64,000 bases of DNA from Planctomycetota bacterium (GTDB lineage Bacteria > Planctomycetota > UBA8108 > UBA1146): positions 124,001 to 188,000 of the forward strand of contig JADHSM010000003.1 in NCBI GenBank assembly GCA_016776905.1, read 5' to 3'. This document shows, one piece after another, positions 17,811 through 28,150 of this stretch (position 1 is the first letter of the stretch; every line of letters starts with the position of its first letter). The position numbers and the translations under genes were made by a program. The notes beneath the pieces are model-generated. The model made no database searches and had not been told where the DNA came from. It worked only from the letters and a program-made list of their open reading frames with translations.

Positions 17811-18587
17811 CTAATGCTCCGGATGCAGAGCCGCTCCCAGGAAGACGGTGGTCAAATTAGTAAAAATGAACGCCTGAATCATCGCGACCAGAAGTTCAAG
17901 AAATGTCAACATTACTGCACCCGTCGCAGAGATCAGCGATATGCCGCCCCCCAGGAAGAGATTGTCCATGGTTGCGACTGCCGTTCCGGACATGATCACG
18001 GCGAGAAGAATGTGCCCGCCCATCATGTTGGCGAAAAGTCGAATCGCCAAAGCAGCAGGTTTGATCAAGTGCCCCGCCGCCTCGATGATAATCATCAAGG
18101 GCCAAAGTGGAGCAGGTCCAACGAGTAGGTTGTCTTTCCAGTAGGAGACAACACCATTCTGCTTCATACCGAAGAAGTGGTAAGTCACGAAGGCAATTCC
18201 CGCGAGAGCCGCAGTCACACTAATGTTTCCGGTGGCTGTTGCAGAGAAGGGAATAAGACCAAGTAGGTTGCAGGTAACGATGAAGAAAAAGTAGGTCCAA
18301 AGTAAAGGCAGGAAGCGATAAGTATCGGCTCCGAGGCTCGGCTTGACCATATCGTCACGGAGAAAGACGAGCATTGCTTCAAGCATGCTCGAAAGAGTGC
18401 CTTTGGATTCGCCGGTCTCAATCTGCTTCGCCAGCCCCTTGGCCACCCGACTGAAGAGGAAGACGCAGATGGCGGTGGCAATCAACATCATCAAGACATG
18501 CTTCGTCAGCCCGATTTCATCAAGAGCGGGGTGAAGAGACTTATCAAGAACGTGGCTGAGTGGATCACCGGCAGCAAAAGTCAGCAT
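17811..18587 (-). CDS. atpB: ATP synthase a subunit
   Basis: Stator membrane subunit forming the ion half-channels, about 258 residues with five to six helices. The conserved segment with the essential Arg is present (LAIRLFANMMGGH), as are LIKPAALA and the last helix ending in IQAFIFTNLTTVFLGAALHPEH. The frame is open to TTG 18608, but ATG 18587 is preferred because AGGTG lies about 6 bases upstream. It precedes atpE by about 80 bases. Confidence 0.95.
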   Translation of the reverse strand: MLTFAAGDPLSHVLDKSLHPALDEIGLTKHVLMMLIATAICVFLFSRVAKGLAKQIETGESKGTLSSMLEAMLVFLRDDMVKPSLGADTYRFLPLLWTYFFFIVTCNLLGLIPFSATATGNISVTAALAGIAFVTYHFFGMKQNGVVSYWKDNLLVGPAPLWPLMIIIEAAGHLIKPAALAIRLFANMMGGHILLAVIMSGTAVATMDNLFLGGGISLISATGAVMLTFLELLVAMIQAFIFTNLTTVFLGAALHPEH

Positions 18588-18633
18588 CCCGCACCTTTCT
18601 GTCCGCAACCTGAATCCAATGACCTGTAAGGTA

Positions 18634-19101
18634 TCATTCTGGTTGCGTTTCCTTGTTCTGTTTCAAATCCCCACTCGAAGCGGGAACGTCTTTTCGTTTT
18701 CTCACCGTTTCCTCCTGCAGATACTGTTGCAGGGAGAAAATCTCTACACCAAGAACCACGAGGTAAAAAGAAACCGTCGCGATCAGTGTTCTACCGCCAG
18801 TCTCGCGGCCGTACATCTCAAACACTGGCACCTGACTCACCGCCAGAACCAATGCCCTCAATCCCATCCCCAGAAAAACCTTGCCGATCGCCCGGTCCGA
18901 CTCAGACCGAAGCACAGCCAAAAGGTTGCGTATCCCGAGCACGCCCAGCAAGGCGGCCACCAGCATCCCGTATCCAAGGATAGCCAGCGTGTCCTCTTCC
19001 CAAAGAGAAGAGACCGGCGAATACACTAGGGCTCCAATGATCAAAAGAAGACCACAAGTCCTCAGCAGAAATCTCAGCGTCAATCGCGAGAGTCCGCTCA
19101 A
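18634..19101 (-). CDS. atpI: AtpI-like ATP synthase assembly protein
   Basis: A 155-residue membrane protein with four hydrophobic segments (about 12-30, 38-60, 75-95 and 108-125) and a charged C-terminal tail. It lies directly before atpB, the usual place of AtpI, which helps build the c-ring. Sequence conservation in this family is low, so the call rests on position, size and topology. The start is TTG 19101 with GGAGG five bases upstream. Confidence 0.7.
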   Translation of the reverse strand: MSGLSRLTLRFLLRTCGLLLIIGALVYSPVSSLWEEDTLAILGYGMLVAALLGVLGIRNLLAVLRSESDRAIGKVFLGMGLRALVLAVSQVPVFEMYGRETGGRTLIATVSFYLVVLGVEIFSLQQYLQEETVRKRKDVPASSGDLKQNKETQPE

Positions 19102-19157
19102 GGGGACCTCCGGTTTCTCGATATTTCGTTGACCTGTCTCAAGTCAGTACTTGCACT

Positions 19158-19418
19158 TCAACCCCGTCCGGATTCCTTCAGGGCTTGAACGATCACGGAA
19201 ATGAAACCCAGGAGACATCCTCCCAGAACACCCCACGGATCTGTTTCATACCGACCGTCGATCCATTGACCGACCCATACGAAGATCACGAATGCCAACA
19301 CCATTTGCAATCCTATGGTGCTCCAACCCGCAGATCTCTTGAGCTCAACTCCTGAAGGATCTTTCGCTGAATCAGCGGAGTCTTTCGATCGTTTTTGCTC
19401 AGCGTTTTCCTCTGTCAT
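19158..19418 (-). CDS. atpZ: AtpZ-like (ATPase gene 1) membrane protein
   Basis: An 86-residue protein with a charged N-terminus and two transmembrane helices (GLQMVLAFVIFVWVGQWIDG and WGVLGGCLLGFISVIVQAL). The G.WIDG...D..P....G.LLG pattern is that of the AtpZ/AtpQ-type family found first in many F-ATPase operons, linked to assembly or to Mg/Ca handling with AtpI. The ATG is at 19416-19418. It is the first gene of the operon. Confidence 0.75.
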   Translation of the reverse strand: MTEENAEQKRSKDSADSAKDPSGVELKRSAGWSTIGLQMVLAFVIFVWVGQWIDGRYETDPWGVLGGCLLGFISVIVQALKESGRG

Positions 19419-19524
19419 CTATCCCCACTCCAGAATCGGCTCAACAAGGAAAACAACCCTTTTCCCCCGTGAGAGATCCCCGAATTATTGGGTTCGAATC
19501 TCATGAAAACGTTCACGTGTGGCG

Positions 19525-19554
19525 AGGATAGTCCACCCTGACAAAGGGGGTCAA
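19525..19554 (-). promoter_or_regulatory. Candidate promoter of the ATP synthase operon
   Basis: On the minus strand TTGACC (19549-19554), 18 bases, then TATCCT (19525-19530), about 107 bases before the atpZ start. It is the best sigma70-like pair in the 289-bp gap (19419-19707), which holds nothing else recognisable. Confidence 0.45.
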
Positions 19555-19707
19555 GCAATTCACAGACCCCTCCCCGAACTGGCTGCAGAGAAGAAAAATC
19601 CCATCCCGGGTTTTATCCAGAATGAGCCGATCTGGAATATCCGCTTCTGAGACCGATCTGAAGCCCAGATGGGGTATTCGAGACCTCTTCAGCACACTCC
19701 TGCCGGA

Positions 19708-22554
19708 TCAAGAACCCAGTGCGTCCACCACTTGCTGAGCCCTGACTGACGCAGGATCGATCAACAATGCCCGATTTGCGATTTTGAGGGCTTCAGAATT
19801 TTCTCCAAGTTTCCACAGAACCCAACAGAGATCCGGATAGATCTCGCCGAGAACGGGCTCTCCCATGGCCAAACGAAGATTCAATTCTCTTTTAGCATTG
19901 GGCCAATCCTGAAGTTCTAAAAATGCACGGGAAAGGAGGGCATGACCTTCATCTCCATAAGGTGAGATATAAGGCAGATCCCAGGCGGCTTCGACAACTC
20001 CACTCCAATCTTCCCTTTTGGAAAGCGTCTTCGCCAAAAGGAGCCGGGTCGGAGCATCATCCCGATTGTAGAGCACTTGTGATTGGAGCGACTGGATCGC
20101 GGCATCTTCCATATCCAGATCTTTTTGTAGAGTCGCCAGTTGGGCCCATGGGCTTCCGCTTGATACCGGAGAACCTGTCGCGGTGGGCGCTTGTGAGGTG
20201 GCTTCAGTTAAGAGCTTCAGAGGTTCTTCGGTTTCACCCCTCTTTCTGAGTTGATCCGCAAGGAGCAATCGACAACGCCAACTCCAAATCGAATCTCCTT
20301 CGATCGCCTGCCTCAATGAAGCGATGCTCTTCTCCTTCAAACCTTCATTCAATTGCATCAATGCTTTGACCGCTGCTAAATCTGGATGGTCTGCCTGAAG
20401 TTTTTCAGCCTTGCCCAAAACCAATTCGGCATCGGCGATTTTTTTTGCCGAGAGATATGCAGAGGCGAGCCAAATCCAATGGCGGGCGTCTTCAGGATCG
20501 TCTTCGGCTTTTTCTCTCAATACATCAATATGACGCCCCTCAAAGCTGGGCCCCACTCCTGCTCTCTGAACTCTGATCGCCAACCACTCTTTAAACTGTT
20601 GATCAAATTCACGAGTGGAAACTCCCAGAATATTCTGGATCACTGAAGGTGTGGCTCCTCCACTGGAGTAGGCTTTCAACATCTCCCTGATGGCCGAAAT
20701 ACCTTTTTTCTCGACGATCATCTCGCAGATAAGTCCACCCTGAACATAGCCGACAAGAATCTCTCCAGGCCATTTGGGGCTCATAAACGCACCTTGGAGG
20801 GCGTCTATGGGTCGAAGAGTCCCTGCGTAGAACTCCGAGGAAACCATCAAGGGTTCGTGCCTCTTCCAGCGGGGTCGCGTTCGGCCTTCTTCTAATACAG
20901 ACAACCCCTCTCCGAACCATCTTGGGATTCTGTGTTTTGCTTTTTGTAACGTCACGACATGAGCCAACTCATGGACAGCCACCGCACCCCAATTACCCGG
21001 CAATGCATTTGGTGTTGTCAAGGTAACGAGTCGTCCAAAACAAACTCCACTCGCAGCCAAACCCGGAAGCCCGATCGACCTTGCAGAGAAATATGAATGA
21101 CTAGAAAAATCTTCTATCGTCAACGGACGCAAAACTTCAAGACCATAGTCTGACTCTAGTGCAGTTCTGGAATCTTTCATCAATGGCATCAGGTACGGCA
21201 TAAGGAAGGGCCCCTCATCCGATTTCATTCGAATGATTAAACCGTCTTCTTCTCGAGTGATGAAATTCTCATCGATATGCTTCATCAAGGTTCGAGTATT
21301 TTTTACCCAGACATTAAATCGATCTTTTTGCCACGCTTCTTCAAGAACTTCACGCCCCTTCTCTTCTAATCCGCTTCTCAAGGCGTTGATGGAAAAGATG
21401 GCATATGACTTGGGGATACCCGGATCTAGTTCCATCGCCTTCAGGGCAAATTCAGCAGATTCCCGATAGAAAAATCTATCGACAAGTCTTTCCGCAAGGG
21501 TTGCGTAAAAGAGGCCTGGCTGAGGTCGAGAGGCTTCAACAGAATCCCGCAAAGCGGCAAACTCATCGAGCTTTGCAGTGGCGTAATACACCGCTGCCAA
21601 TAACCCCTGAGCCTCTTCATTTTGCGGCTGAATGGCGAGAACTCTTCTGTAGTACTTCTCTGCCTGGGGCCAATTCTCGCTAGAAAAGGCGATATCACCC
21701 TCTAGCAAGAGTGCCTCCGGATGGTCAGGCCATACCGCATGAGATCTGGCCAATAACTCCGTGACCTCTTGACCCCGTTCACCCGGGTATGCGTAGTCGG
21801 TCCAAATGGCTCGCGCTAAACCCACCAACGCAGCTGCGCTTTTGGGATTCGTACTCAAAGCATCTTTAAAGTGACTTCTAGAATCGGGGTAATTGTATTT
21901 AGAGAAGAGCGCCTGGCCGCTGGCCACATGTGCTGATACTGATTTTGGATCAAGATATAGAGCACTATCATACATCACTTCGTATGCATCTCTAAATCTC
22001 TGCAACCCCTCACAAGCTTTTCCAAACCAAACGAATTTATCAGCGCTTAATCCCTGTGCTTCTGACTTTGGCATCTTTTTATAAACATCAACAACTGCCC
22101 TCAGAAGATCTTCACCTTCTTTTCTTTTTCCCTCATTGATCTTCAACATTCCGAGCTTCGACATCGCTTCGAAATTTCCGGGGTCGATTAATAATGCTTT
22201 TTCAAAGTTTTCAGTAGCACCTTTATAACGTCCCAAGCTCATCTTTATCTCGCCCAATAGCGAATAGAGATCTGCGCCAGCTCCTTCTTTCTCGATCACT
22301 TTTTCGAGAACCTCTATGGCATCGGCACCTCGACCTTTTTCAAAAAATAGTCGTGCTTCGAGTAATGGAAACTCACCGGGCTCTTCCTCTACCCAATCGA
22401 GTGCTTCTTGATACTGACCCGTCTCAAGGAGCAGCCGAAGTTCTTCTGCATCTTCGCTGGACTGGGCCCAGCCAAATCCAGGAACAAAAATGAGTGCCAA
22501 CATACTGAGTAAAACGCTATTGATTTTGATCACCTGGGACAAGGTCATGGGCAT
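19708..22554 (-). CDS. Exported TPR protein with peptidase-MA-like metallopeptidase domain
   Basis: About 948 residues. A signal peptide (INSVLLSMLALIFVPGFGWA) is followed by TPR repeats (about residues 35-420), then a gluzincin-type domain with HELAH at about 528-532 and WFGEG at about 546-550. This arrangement matches peptidase-MA-like proteins. A second set of TPR repeats fills about 640-940. The frame is open to 22626, but ATG 22554 is chosen because GGAG lies 6 bases upstream and the signal peptide begins there. It may act in envelope protein handling; the substrate is unknown. It is divergent from clpC. Confidence 0.82.
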   Translation of the reverse strand: MPMTLSQVIKINSVLLSMLALIFVPGFGWAQSSEDAEELRLLLETGQYQEALDWVEEEPGEFPLLEARLFFEKGRGADAIEVLEKVIEKEGAGADLYSLLGEIKMSLGRYKGATENFEKALLIDPGNFEAMSKLGMLKINEGKRKEGEDLLRAVVDVYKKMPKSEAQGLSADKFVWFGKACEGLQRFRDAYEVMYDSALYLDPKSVSAHVASGQALFSKYNYPDSRSHFKDALSTNPKSAAALVGLARAIWTDYAYPGERGQEVTELLARSHAVWPDHPEALLLEGDIAFSSENWPQAEKYYRRVLAIQPQNEEAQGLLAAVYYATAKLDEFAALRDSVEASRPQPGLFYATLAERLVDRFFYRESAEFALKAMELDPGIPKSYAIFSINALRSGLEEKGREVLEEAWQKDRFNVWVKNTRTLMKHIDENFITREEDGLIIRMKSDEGPFLMPYLMPLMKDSRTALESDYGLEVLRPLTIEDFSSHSYFSARSIGLPGLAASGVCFGRLVTLTTPNALPGNWGAVAVHELAHVVTLQKAKHRIPRWFGEGLSVLEEGRTRPRWKRHEPLMVSSEFYAGTLRPIDALQGAFMSPKWPGEILVGYVQGGLICEMIVEKKGISAIREMLKAYSSGGATPSVIQNILGVSTREFDQQFKEWLAIRVQRAGVGPSFEGRHIDVLREKAEDDPEDARHWIWLASAYLSAKKIADAELVLGKAEKLQADHPDLAAVKALMQLNEGLKEKSIASLRQAIEGDSIWSWRCRLLLADQLRKRGETEEPLKLLTEATSQAPTATGSPVSSGSPWAQLATLQKDLDMEDAAIQSLQSQVLYNRDDAPTRLLLAKTLSKREDWSGVVEAAWDLPYISPYGDEGHALLSRAFLELQDWPNAKRELNLRLAMGEPVLGEIYPDLCWVLWKLGENSEALKIANRALLIDPASVRAQQVVDALGS

Positions 22555-22701
22555 TGCTTCTCTCCACACCGCATTCTCTGGATGAAGTTCAATTTGCACC
22601 CGACTTCTCGGGGGCGAAGTTTTCATATCCTACACCAGTTGCTCCTCAGGGACATTATTCGACTGATACTGCAATATCTCCCTGAACAGTTTCCCGGCGA
22701 T

Positions 22702-22731
22702 TTGTCGTGTTTGGCCTGACCATCCTATTCT
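22702..22731 (+). promoter_or_regulatory. Possible clpC promoter
   Basis: TTGTCG (22702-22707), 18 bases, TATTCT (22726-22731), about 50 bases before the clpC start. It is a weak match. No CIRCE or CtsR-type operator was seen in the divergent gap. Confidence 0.25.
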
Positions 22732-22782
22732 CCTATGTAGGCGTTGTGCCTCATTTCGTAACTCAGGGAGGGAGTCCCGCTC

Positions 22783-25233
22783 TTGGCCGTCAAATTCACC
22801 GAAAAGGCCGAAAAGGTCCTGCAGCTCGCAGGTAACGAGGCGAACCGCCTTGGCCATGGCTATATCGGTACAGAACATATCTTGTGGGCCTTACTGCATC
22901 AGCCTGACTCTGTGGCTGTGCAAGCGATACAAAAATGTGATCGCACCACAGATGAATTGCTTCGCTCACTTAGGAAAAGTCTCGATCGTATCCCCTCCAG
23001 TAAAGGGAACCATATCGAAGACACCCCATATACACCCCACGCAAAACGCTGCCTTGAACTCGCAAGAGAACAAGCTGTCGTCCTTGATCAATATTATATC
23101 GGTACAGAACACCTACTGATCGGATTGAGTAAGGAAGACGAAGGGGAAGCTTCGAGAATTCTTGCGGAAAGAGATCTCGGTAAAGACAGACTACAAAATG
23201 TGATTCAGAGAATGCTTGGAGGAGATGTGGACAGTTCTCAGGGAGCCGCCGTTAAACGATCTGGAATAGCAACACCCACGCTGGACTCAAACGGTGTGGA
23301 TCTCACTGCTATCGCAGCACAAAACAGACTCGATCCTGTGATCGGTCGTCAAAAGGAGATTGATCGCATCATTCAGATCCTCTCCAGAAAAACAAAGAAC
23401 AACCCTGTTGTCATGGGAGAGCCTGGTGTTGGTAAAACAGCCATCGTTGAGGGTCTCGCACAACGCATTGCACAGAGTGCTGTTCCAGAAACGCTTTCAC
23501 GAAAGCGCGTGGTATCACTCGATCTCGCTTCTCTCTTGGCAGGTACTAAATATCGCGGAGAATTCGAGAAGCGTATCAAGGCGATCATTAAAGAGATTTC
23601 TGAATCCGGAAACGTGATCCTCTTTGTCGACGAATTGCACACCATCATGGGTGCGGGAGCTTCCGAGTCGAGCTTGGATGCGTCAAACATCCTCAAGCCA
23701 GCACTCTCGCGCGGCGAGATTCAGTGCATCGGAGCGACGACCCTCGATGAATACCGTAAGCACATCGAAAAAGATGGAGCCATGGAGCGTCGCTTCCAGC
23801 CCATCATCGTCGATCCGCCCAGTCGTGATGACGCACTTGAGATTCTCACAGGACTTCGAGATACATTTGAGGCTCATCACAGGGTTCAAATAACAGATGA
23901 AGCTCTCGAAGCGAGTGTCGACATGTCGATTCGCTATATCTCTAACAGGTTCCTTCCCGATAAGGCTATCGACGTACTCGATGAGGCCTGCTCCTGTGAA
24001 CGATTGCAGCGCACCACTCGTCCGCCAGACCTGACAGAGATCGAGGAAGAAATCGATCAGTTGCAACAGGATAAAAATGAATCTGTGTTTGCACAAGACT
24101 TCGAACTGGCTGCTCAAATTCGAGACAACCTCGAAAGTAGGAAAAACTACAAAGAGCAAATCATTTTTGATTGGAAAGCCAGTTCAAAGGAAGTGGATGG
24201 CCAGGTAGATGCTTCAAGCATCGCGAAGACTGTCGCCGAAATGACAGGCGTTCCCATCCAGAATCTTCAAGAAGAAGAAGCTTCTCGCTTGCGTAAAATG
24301 GAAGAGACACTGCATGAAGATGTAGTCAGTCAAAACCATGCCGTTCATTCGATCAGTCGCGCAATCCGAAGAGCTCGTGCAGGTCTCCGTGATCCACAAC
24401 GCCCCATGGGATCGTTCGTATTCGTAGGCCCCACCGGTGTTGGAAAAACTCTTGTGGCAAAGTCCCTAGCGAAGTTTCTCTTCGGAACCGAAGACGCCAT
24501 ATTGAGCATCGACATGTCGGAGTACTCTGAAAAGCACTCCGTCTCCCGCTTGATTGGATCTCCTCCTGGATACGTCGGATACGATGAGGGTGGACTGCTG
24601 ACCGAGAAGGTACGCCGTAAGCCCTACCTGGTCGTTCTCTTTGATGAGATTGAAAAGGCACATGCCGACATCACCAATACTCTTCTTCAGGTACTCGAAG
24701 AAGGACGATTGACAGATGCCTTTGGCAGAAAAGTCGATTTCAAAAATACGATTGTGATCTTCACTTCAAACCTTGGAGTTCGTGAAGCAGAGAACAAGTC
24801 TTCTCTGGGCTTTCTTGAATCAGACTCCGAAAGCAATGAGGCATCACGGAATGCGGTCTTAGAGGCAGTTCAGTCCTACTTCCGCCCCGAGTTCCTCAAC
24901 AGGGTTGACGAAGTTGTAGTCTTCGACGAGTTAGACACGACTGATCTGACTGAGATTCTCGATTTGGAAGTTGCTAAACTCGAGAATCGTATCTCTCAAC
25001 TTCAGTTGTCGATTCAAATCGATGACAGCGCAAAGAGGTACCTCGTAAACGAAAGTGCAGGCCCCTCAACGGGTGCCCGTGGTCTACGAAGAGTTCTTGA
25101 GGACAAGTTACAGGACAAGATTGCTGACCTGATCATCGACGGAAACCTGACTCGAGGAGGAGTCGTCAATGTCTCCCTCCCCGAAGACGGAAACCTGATC
25201 GTCAATGTCACTGCAACGAATGAAGTTCAGTAG
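22783..25233 (+). CDS. clpC: ATP-dependent Clp protease ATPase subunit ClpC
   Basis: Hsp100 unfoldase that feeds ClpP, 816 residues. Two Clp-N repeats (about 1-145) precede AAA module 1 (GEPGVGKT at 212-219, [12 protein letters not shown]) and a middle region with a UVR-like motif (about 420-460, [19 protein letters not shown]). AAA module 2 follows (GPTGVGKT at about 549-556, LFDEIEKAH) with a ClpB-type D2-small domain. The UVR segment and length favour ClpC over ClpA or ClpB. The start is TTG 22783, supported by GGGAGGGAG about 8 bases upstream. No ClpP or McsAB genes lie nearby. Confidence 0.95.
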   Translation: MAVKFTEKAEKVLQLAGNEANRLGHGYIGTEHILWALLHQPDSVAVQAIQKCDRTTDELLRSLRKSLDRIPSSKGNHIEDTPYTPHAKRCLELAREQAVVLDQYYIGTEHLLIGLSKEDEGEASRILAERDLGKDRLQNVIQRMLGGDVDSSQGAAVKRSGIATPTLDSNGVDLTAIAAQNRLDPVIGRQKEIDRIIQILSRKTKNNPVVMGEPGVGKTAIVEGLAQRIAQSAVPETLSRKRVVSLDLASLLAGTKYRGEFEKRIKAIIKEISESGNVILFVDELHTIMGAGASESSLDASNILKPALSRGEIQCIGATTLDEYRKHIEKDGAMERRFQPIIVDPPSRDDALEILTGLRDTFEAHHRVQITDEALEASVDMSIRYISNRFLPDKAIDVLDEACSCERLQRTTRPPDLTEIEEEIDQLQQDKNESVFAQDFELAAQIRDNLESRKNYKEQIIFDWKASSKEVDGQVDASSIAKTVAEMTGVPIQNLQEEEASRLRKMEETLHEDVVSQNHAVHSISRAIRRARAGLRDPQRPMGSFVFVGPTGVGKTLVAKSLAKFLFGTEDAILSIDMSEYSEKHSVSRLIGSPPGYVGYDEGGLLTEKVRRKPYLVVLFDEIEKAHADITNTLLQVLEEGRLTDAFGRKVDFKNTIVIFTSNLGVREAENKSSLGFLESDSESNEASRNAVLEAVQSYFRPEFLNRVDEVVVFDELDTTDLTEILDLEVAKLENRISQLQLSIQIDDSAKRYLVNESAGPSTGARGLRRVLEDKLQDKIADLIIDGNLTRGGVVNVSLPEDGNLIVNVTATNEVQ

Positions 25234-25276
25234 TCGATTCTTCGAGATTGTACTAAAGCTATGATTTGATACCTTG

Positions 25277-25314
25277 ACCGTGGTCATCGAGAATCGATGA
25301 CCACGGTTTTTTTT
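25277..25314 (+). terminator. Intrinsic terminator after clpC
   Basis: A perfect 13-bp stem ACCGTGGTCATCG (25277-25289) and CGATGACCACGGT (25295-25307) with a 5-base loop and a run of eight T (25307-25314). Confidence 0.95.
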
Positions 25315-25329
25315 GGAACAGGTACGCGG

Positions 25330-25650
25330 ATGCAAGATTGTCCCCATTGTGGAGCAGAAGTATCAGAGGGCCGATTGGCGTGCCGTGAATGCGGCAGCGA
25401 CCTCGACACCGGTTGGCAAGATTCCACCGATATCGACTATTTATCAGTCGATCTTGGAGATGACCCTGTTGAAAACACAGTGATCAAAAAAACCTTCCAG
25501 AAAAATATAGTGATCTTGCTTATTCTGGGATTTATCTGCATTCCCATTCTTCATCAATTAGGTGTCAGAGGCTGGGACTTAGGGAATGTGATATTGGCAG
25601 TTCTCTTCACCTCTGCGGTCCTCACCTTAAAGAGAAGCGACGAGAATTAG
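25330..25650 (+). CDS. Small zinc-ribbon membrane protein
   Basis: A 106-residue protein of unknown function. The N-terminus is a four-Cys zinc ribbon (CPHCGAEVSEGRLACRECG), then an acidic linker and two transmembrane segments (NIVILLILGFICIPILHQLG and GNVILAVLFTSAVLTL). The ATG at 25330 is chosen because the longer frame from 25297 would start inside the clpC terminator. Its stop overlaps the stop of the convergent transporter gene by 4 bases. Confidence 0.6.
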   Translation: MQDCPHCGAEVSEGRLACRECGSDLDTGWQDSTDIDYLSVDLGDDPVENTVIKKTFQKNIVILLILGFICIPILHQLGVRGWDLGNVILAVLFTSAVLTLKRSDEN

Positions 25651-26597
25651 TGCTCAGTTATTCCTGGGTCTGATCCTAGGCTCTCAGAACTATTTTCAAC
25701 ATTGCCCTGATCACCCTTCCATGCCACAGCCGTGATTCCCAAAATAACGAGTGGCCCTCCTATCCAAAAAGATTCTGGAGGAGCTTCTTTTATAACAAGC
25801 CACACCAAGAGCGGGGCTCCCGCCATCTCTCCCAAGTAAGAGGTTGAGACCACTGTAGGAGGTAACCTTTTCAATGCCGCATTGAGGGGAGTATGGCCTA
25901 GCAGAGTGGGAAACAAGGCGAGCAAGAAGGCGTATCCCCACTCTTTTTCCCCTATCGGTAAAACGGGCAAGTCTTGAATCCATAAATAGACCAACAATGC
26001 CAACGCCGCCACGGAATAAGCCCGGGATGTATATACCGCTGTCGACATCTTTGCCGTGGCACTTCTACCCGCAAGAAGATATCCGACAAAGGCCAAAGAA
26101 CCGATCACAGAGAGAGTCATCCCTATCAGCTTAGCCTCAGCTTCATCTGCACTTCCCGATTCTCCCGAAAAGAGTGCAAGAGTAGATGTCCCCACAAGAG
26201 TGATCAAAACTCCAGTGATGCGCAGGGCATCTGGCTTAGCCCGCCCTCTCCAAACCTCGATCCCATAAACGATGACCGGATGGAGATAGACCAACACAAC
26301 AGAAGTGGCGACAGAGAGATATGCCAATGAAGCCATCCAAGCGCCAAAATGAAGTGCAAGGCACGCACCGGAAACGAGAATAGCGGCCCCACCTTGTTTG
26401 AAGGGCACATGCTTTTCCCTGAGTGCAAAAGCGAGAAGAACCGGGATCGAAAGCGCCAAACGGAGAAATGCCAATTGCACTTCTTCCATTTCCGCCAGTC
26501 GAATCCATAGCGTAGACGTAGAAATCCCAAGAATACCGGTAACCAGTAATACCCAGGTTCCAACAGATCTCTTCAAGCGCTCCCACCCATGTGCCAC
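25647..26597 (-). CDS. DMT/EamA family transporter
   Basis: A 316-residue membrane protein with about ten hydrophobic helices in two EamA-like halves (first half about 15-140, second about 155-295). The family moves amino acids, nucleotide sugars and other metabolites across the cytoplasmic membrane, often outward. It is the last gene of the hydroxyproline run and starts within the 3' end of the dehydrogenase gene (25-base overlap from GTG 26597), so it is probably co-transcribed. A role in hydroxyproline or intermediate transport is inference from position. A start slightly downstream is possible. Confidence 0.8.
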   Translation of the reverse strand: MAHGWERLKRSVGTWVLLVTGILGISTSTLWIRLAEMEEVQLAFLRLALSIPVLLAFALREKHVPFKQGGAAILVSGACLALHFGAWMASLAYLSVATSVVLVYLHPVIVYGIEVWRGRAKPDALRITGVLITLVGTSTLALFSGESGSADEAEAKLIGMTLSVIGSLAFVGYLLAGRSATAKMSTAVYTSRAYSVAALALLVYLWIQDLPVLPIGEKEWGYAFLLALFPTLLGHTPLNAALKRLPPTVVSTSYLGEMAGAPLLVWLVIKEAPPESFWIGGPLVILGITAVAWKGDQGNVENSSESLGSDPGITEH

Positions 26598-28150
26598 TCA
26601 CTATCAAGCCGGTGTGGATTCGAAGAATTTATTGATAAGTCATCTGGGAGCAAAGACTCTGAAAACCCTTGCCAACAAACAGGTCTTTGAAATCTTTCCA
26701 AGGCCGTCATTCCTACAGATGTCCAACGTGAATCGGTCGTTGCAGGCCAAGGTCCGCCATGTTGCATCGCCTCACCCACCTCCACGCCTGTGGGGAATCC
26801 ATTCAGGACGATCCGCCCAACCTTATCTTCCAATCGGTGGACCAGATCCATGTTTCCAGAAAGTTCTCTCTCGGTAGCATGGATAGTTGCCGTTAACTGC
26901 CCCTCAAGAGCGTTGGCTACACTTTTCATTTGATCCGCATCTTCACACTCAACAAGAAGAGTGCTCGGTCCAAAGTTTTCCTCCTGCAAAGATCCGTCTT
27001 CTAGAAAACGAGAAGCTGAAGTGACGAGCAATCCCGATTGAGCAGAACAAGGACTATCACCACTGGGACCTTGGCCAATCAGCTCAACATCTGATTTCTG
27101 AGACTGCAGAAGAAGTCCTTCCTGATATGCCTGATGGATTCCAAAATGAAGCATCGTTCCAGCAGGGTTTTTCAATAGGTGCGCCGCGAGTTGCTCCTTG
27201 AAAAGTTCCGATTGAGAACTTTTTTCAATCACTAACAAGCCCGGACTGGTACAAAACTGCCCCACGCCTAAAAGTACACTTCCTGCCAATCCCTCTGCGA
27301 TGGCTTCACTTCTTTCAGAGAGCGCTTCAGGGAATATAAACACTGGATTGGTGCTCCCCATCTCTGCGAAAACAGGAATCGGGCAATCTCGTTGAGTGGC
27401 TAACTTCCACAGCGCCATACCTCCGGCTTTGGATCCGGTAAATCCCACAGCAGAAATTCTTGGATGCTCCGTCAACCATGCCCCCGCCTGATGAGATTCA
27501 CCATGTAGCATACTGAAGACTCCCCCTGGTAATCCTGTCTCCGATACCGCAGTAGAGATGGCAGCAGCAACCAGTTCGGAGACACCGGGATGAGCCGGGT
27601 GTCCCTTCACGATGACAGGACAACCGGCAGCCAGAGCACTCGCCGTATCTCCTCCCGCCACCCCAAATGCGAGAGGAAAGTTACTGGCACCAAAAACTGC
27701 CACGGGCCCCAAGGGAATCATACGTCGACGTAAATCTGGCCTTGGAATCGGCTGACGATCGGGATCAGAACTCTGAAGTACTGCTTCGCTAAAAGCACCG
27801 GTCCCGATGGTTGCTGCGAACTGCCTTAATTGCTGACAAGTTCTCCCCATCTCCGCTTCGAATCGACCTGCAGGAAGCCCTGTCTCTTGGACGCCCCGGG
27901 TCTGGATTTCAGGGAGCGCTGATTCGAGATGACTCGCAATCGACTCCAAGAGTTTTATTCGAATCTCTTTGGGAAAGAGCAGACGCTGGTCATGTATTTC
28001 TTGTGCTTTCTGAACAGCAGTATTCACCTGCTCAAGATTCACTTCCGGAAAAAAGGGCTTTAGGTCTGAACCATCTTCAGGGTTACGAGCCTGAAAACCG
28101 TCTTTCCCCGAAACTTTTTCTCCTGCAATGAAATGTACTCCAGTGGTCAT
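26573..28150 (-). CDS. 2-oxoglutarate semialdehyde dehydrogenase (hydroxyproline pathway)
   Basis: Aldehyde dehydrogenase superfamily, 525 residues, oxidising 2,5-dioxopentanoate to 2-oxoglutarate with NAD(P). The active site is visible: Asn157 in GASNFPLAFG, Glu263 in FAEMGSTNPVF and the nucleophile Cys300 in GVGQFCTSPG. The GQFCTSPG and AEMGSTNP forms are those I associate with 2-oxoglutarate semialdehyde dehydrogenases rather than general ALDHs. The start ATG 28150 overlaps the deaminase stop as ATGA. It is the final enzymatic step of the cluster. Confidence 0.88.
   Translation of the reverse strand: MTTGVHFIAGEKVSGKDGFQARNPEDGSDLKPFFPEVNLEQVNTAVQKAQEIHDQRLLFPKEIRIKLLESIASHLESALPEIQTRGVQETGLPAGRFEAEMGRTCQQLRQFAATIGTGAFSEAVLQSSDPDRQPIPRPDLRRRMIPLGPVAVFGASNFPLAFGVAGGDTASALAAGCPVIVKGHPAHPGVSELVAAAISTAVSETGLPGGVFSMLHGESHQAGAWLTEHPRISAVGFTGSKAGGMALWKLATQRDCPIPVFAEMGSTNPVFIFPEALSERSEAIAEGLAGSVLLGVGQFCTSPGLLVIEKSSQSELFKEQLAAHLLKNPAGTMLHFGIHQAYQEGLLLQSQKSDVELIGQGPSGDSPCSAQSGLLVTSASRFLEDGSLQEENFGPSTLLVECEDADQMKSVANALEGQLTATIHATERELSGNMDLVHRLEDKVGRIVLNGFPTGVEVGEAMQHGGPWPATTDSRWTSVGMTALERFQRPVCWQGFSESLLPDDLSINSSNPHRLDSEWHMGGSA

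Noticed and set aside
19513-19695. A 60-codon frame in the gap before atpZ
   Set aside because: It overlaps the candidate ATP operon promoter, lacks a ribosome-binding site and shows no family features.
25297-25329. Longer start for the zinc-ribbon protein
   Set aside because: These codons lie in the hairpin and T-run of the clpC terminator; the ATG at 25330 begins at the conserved zinc ribbon.
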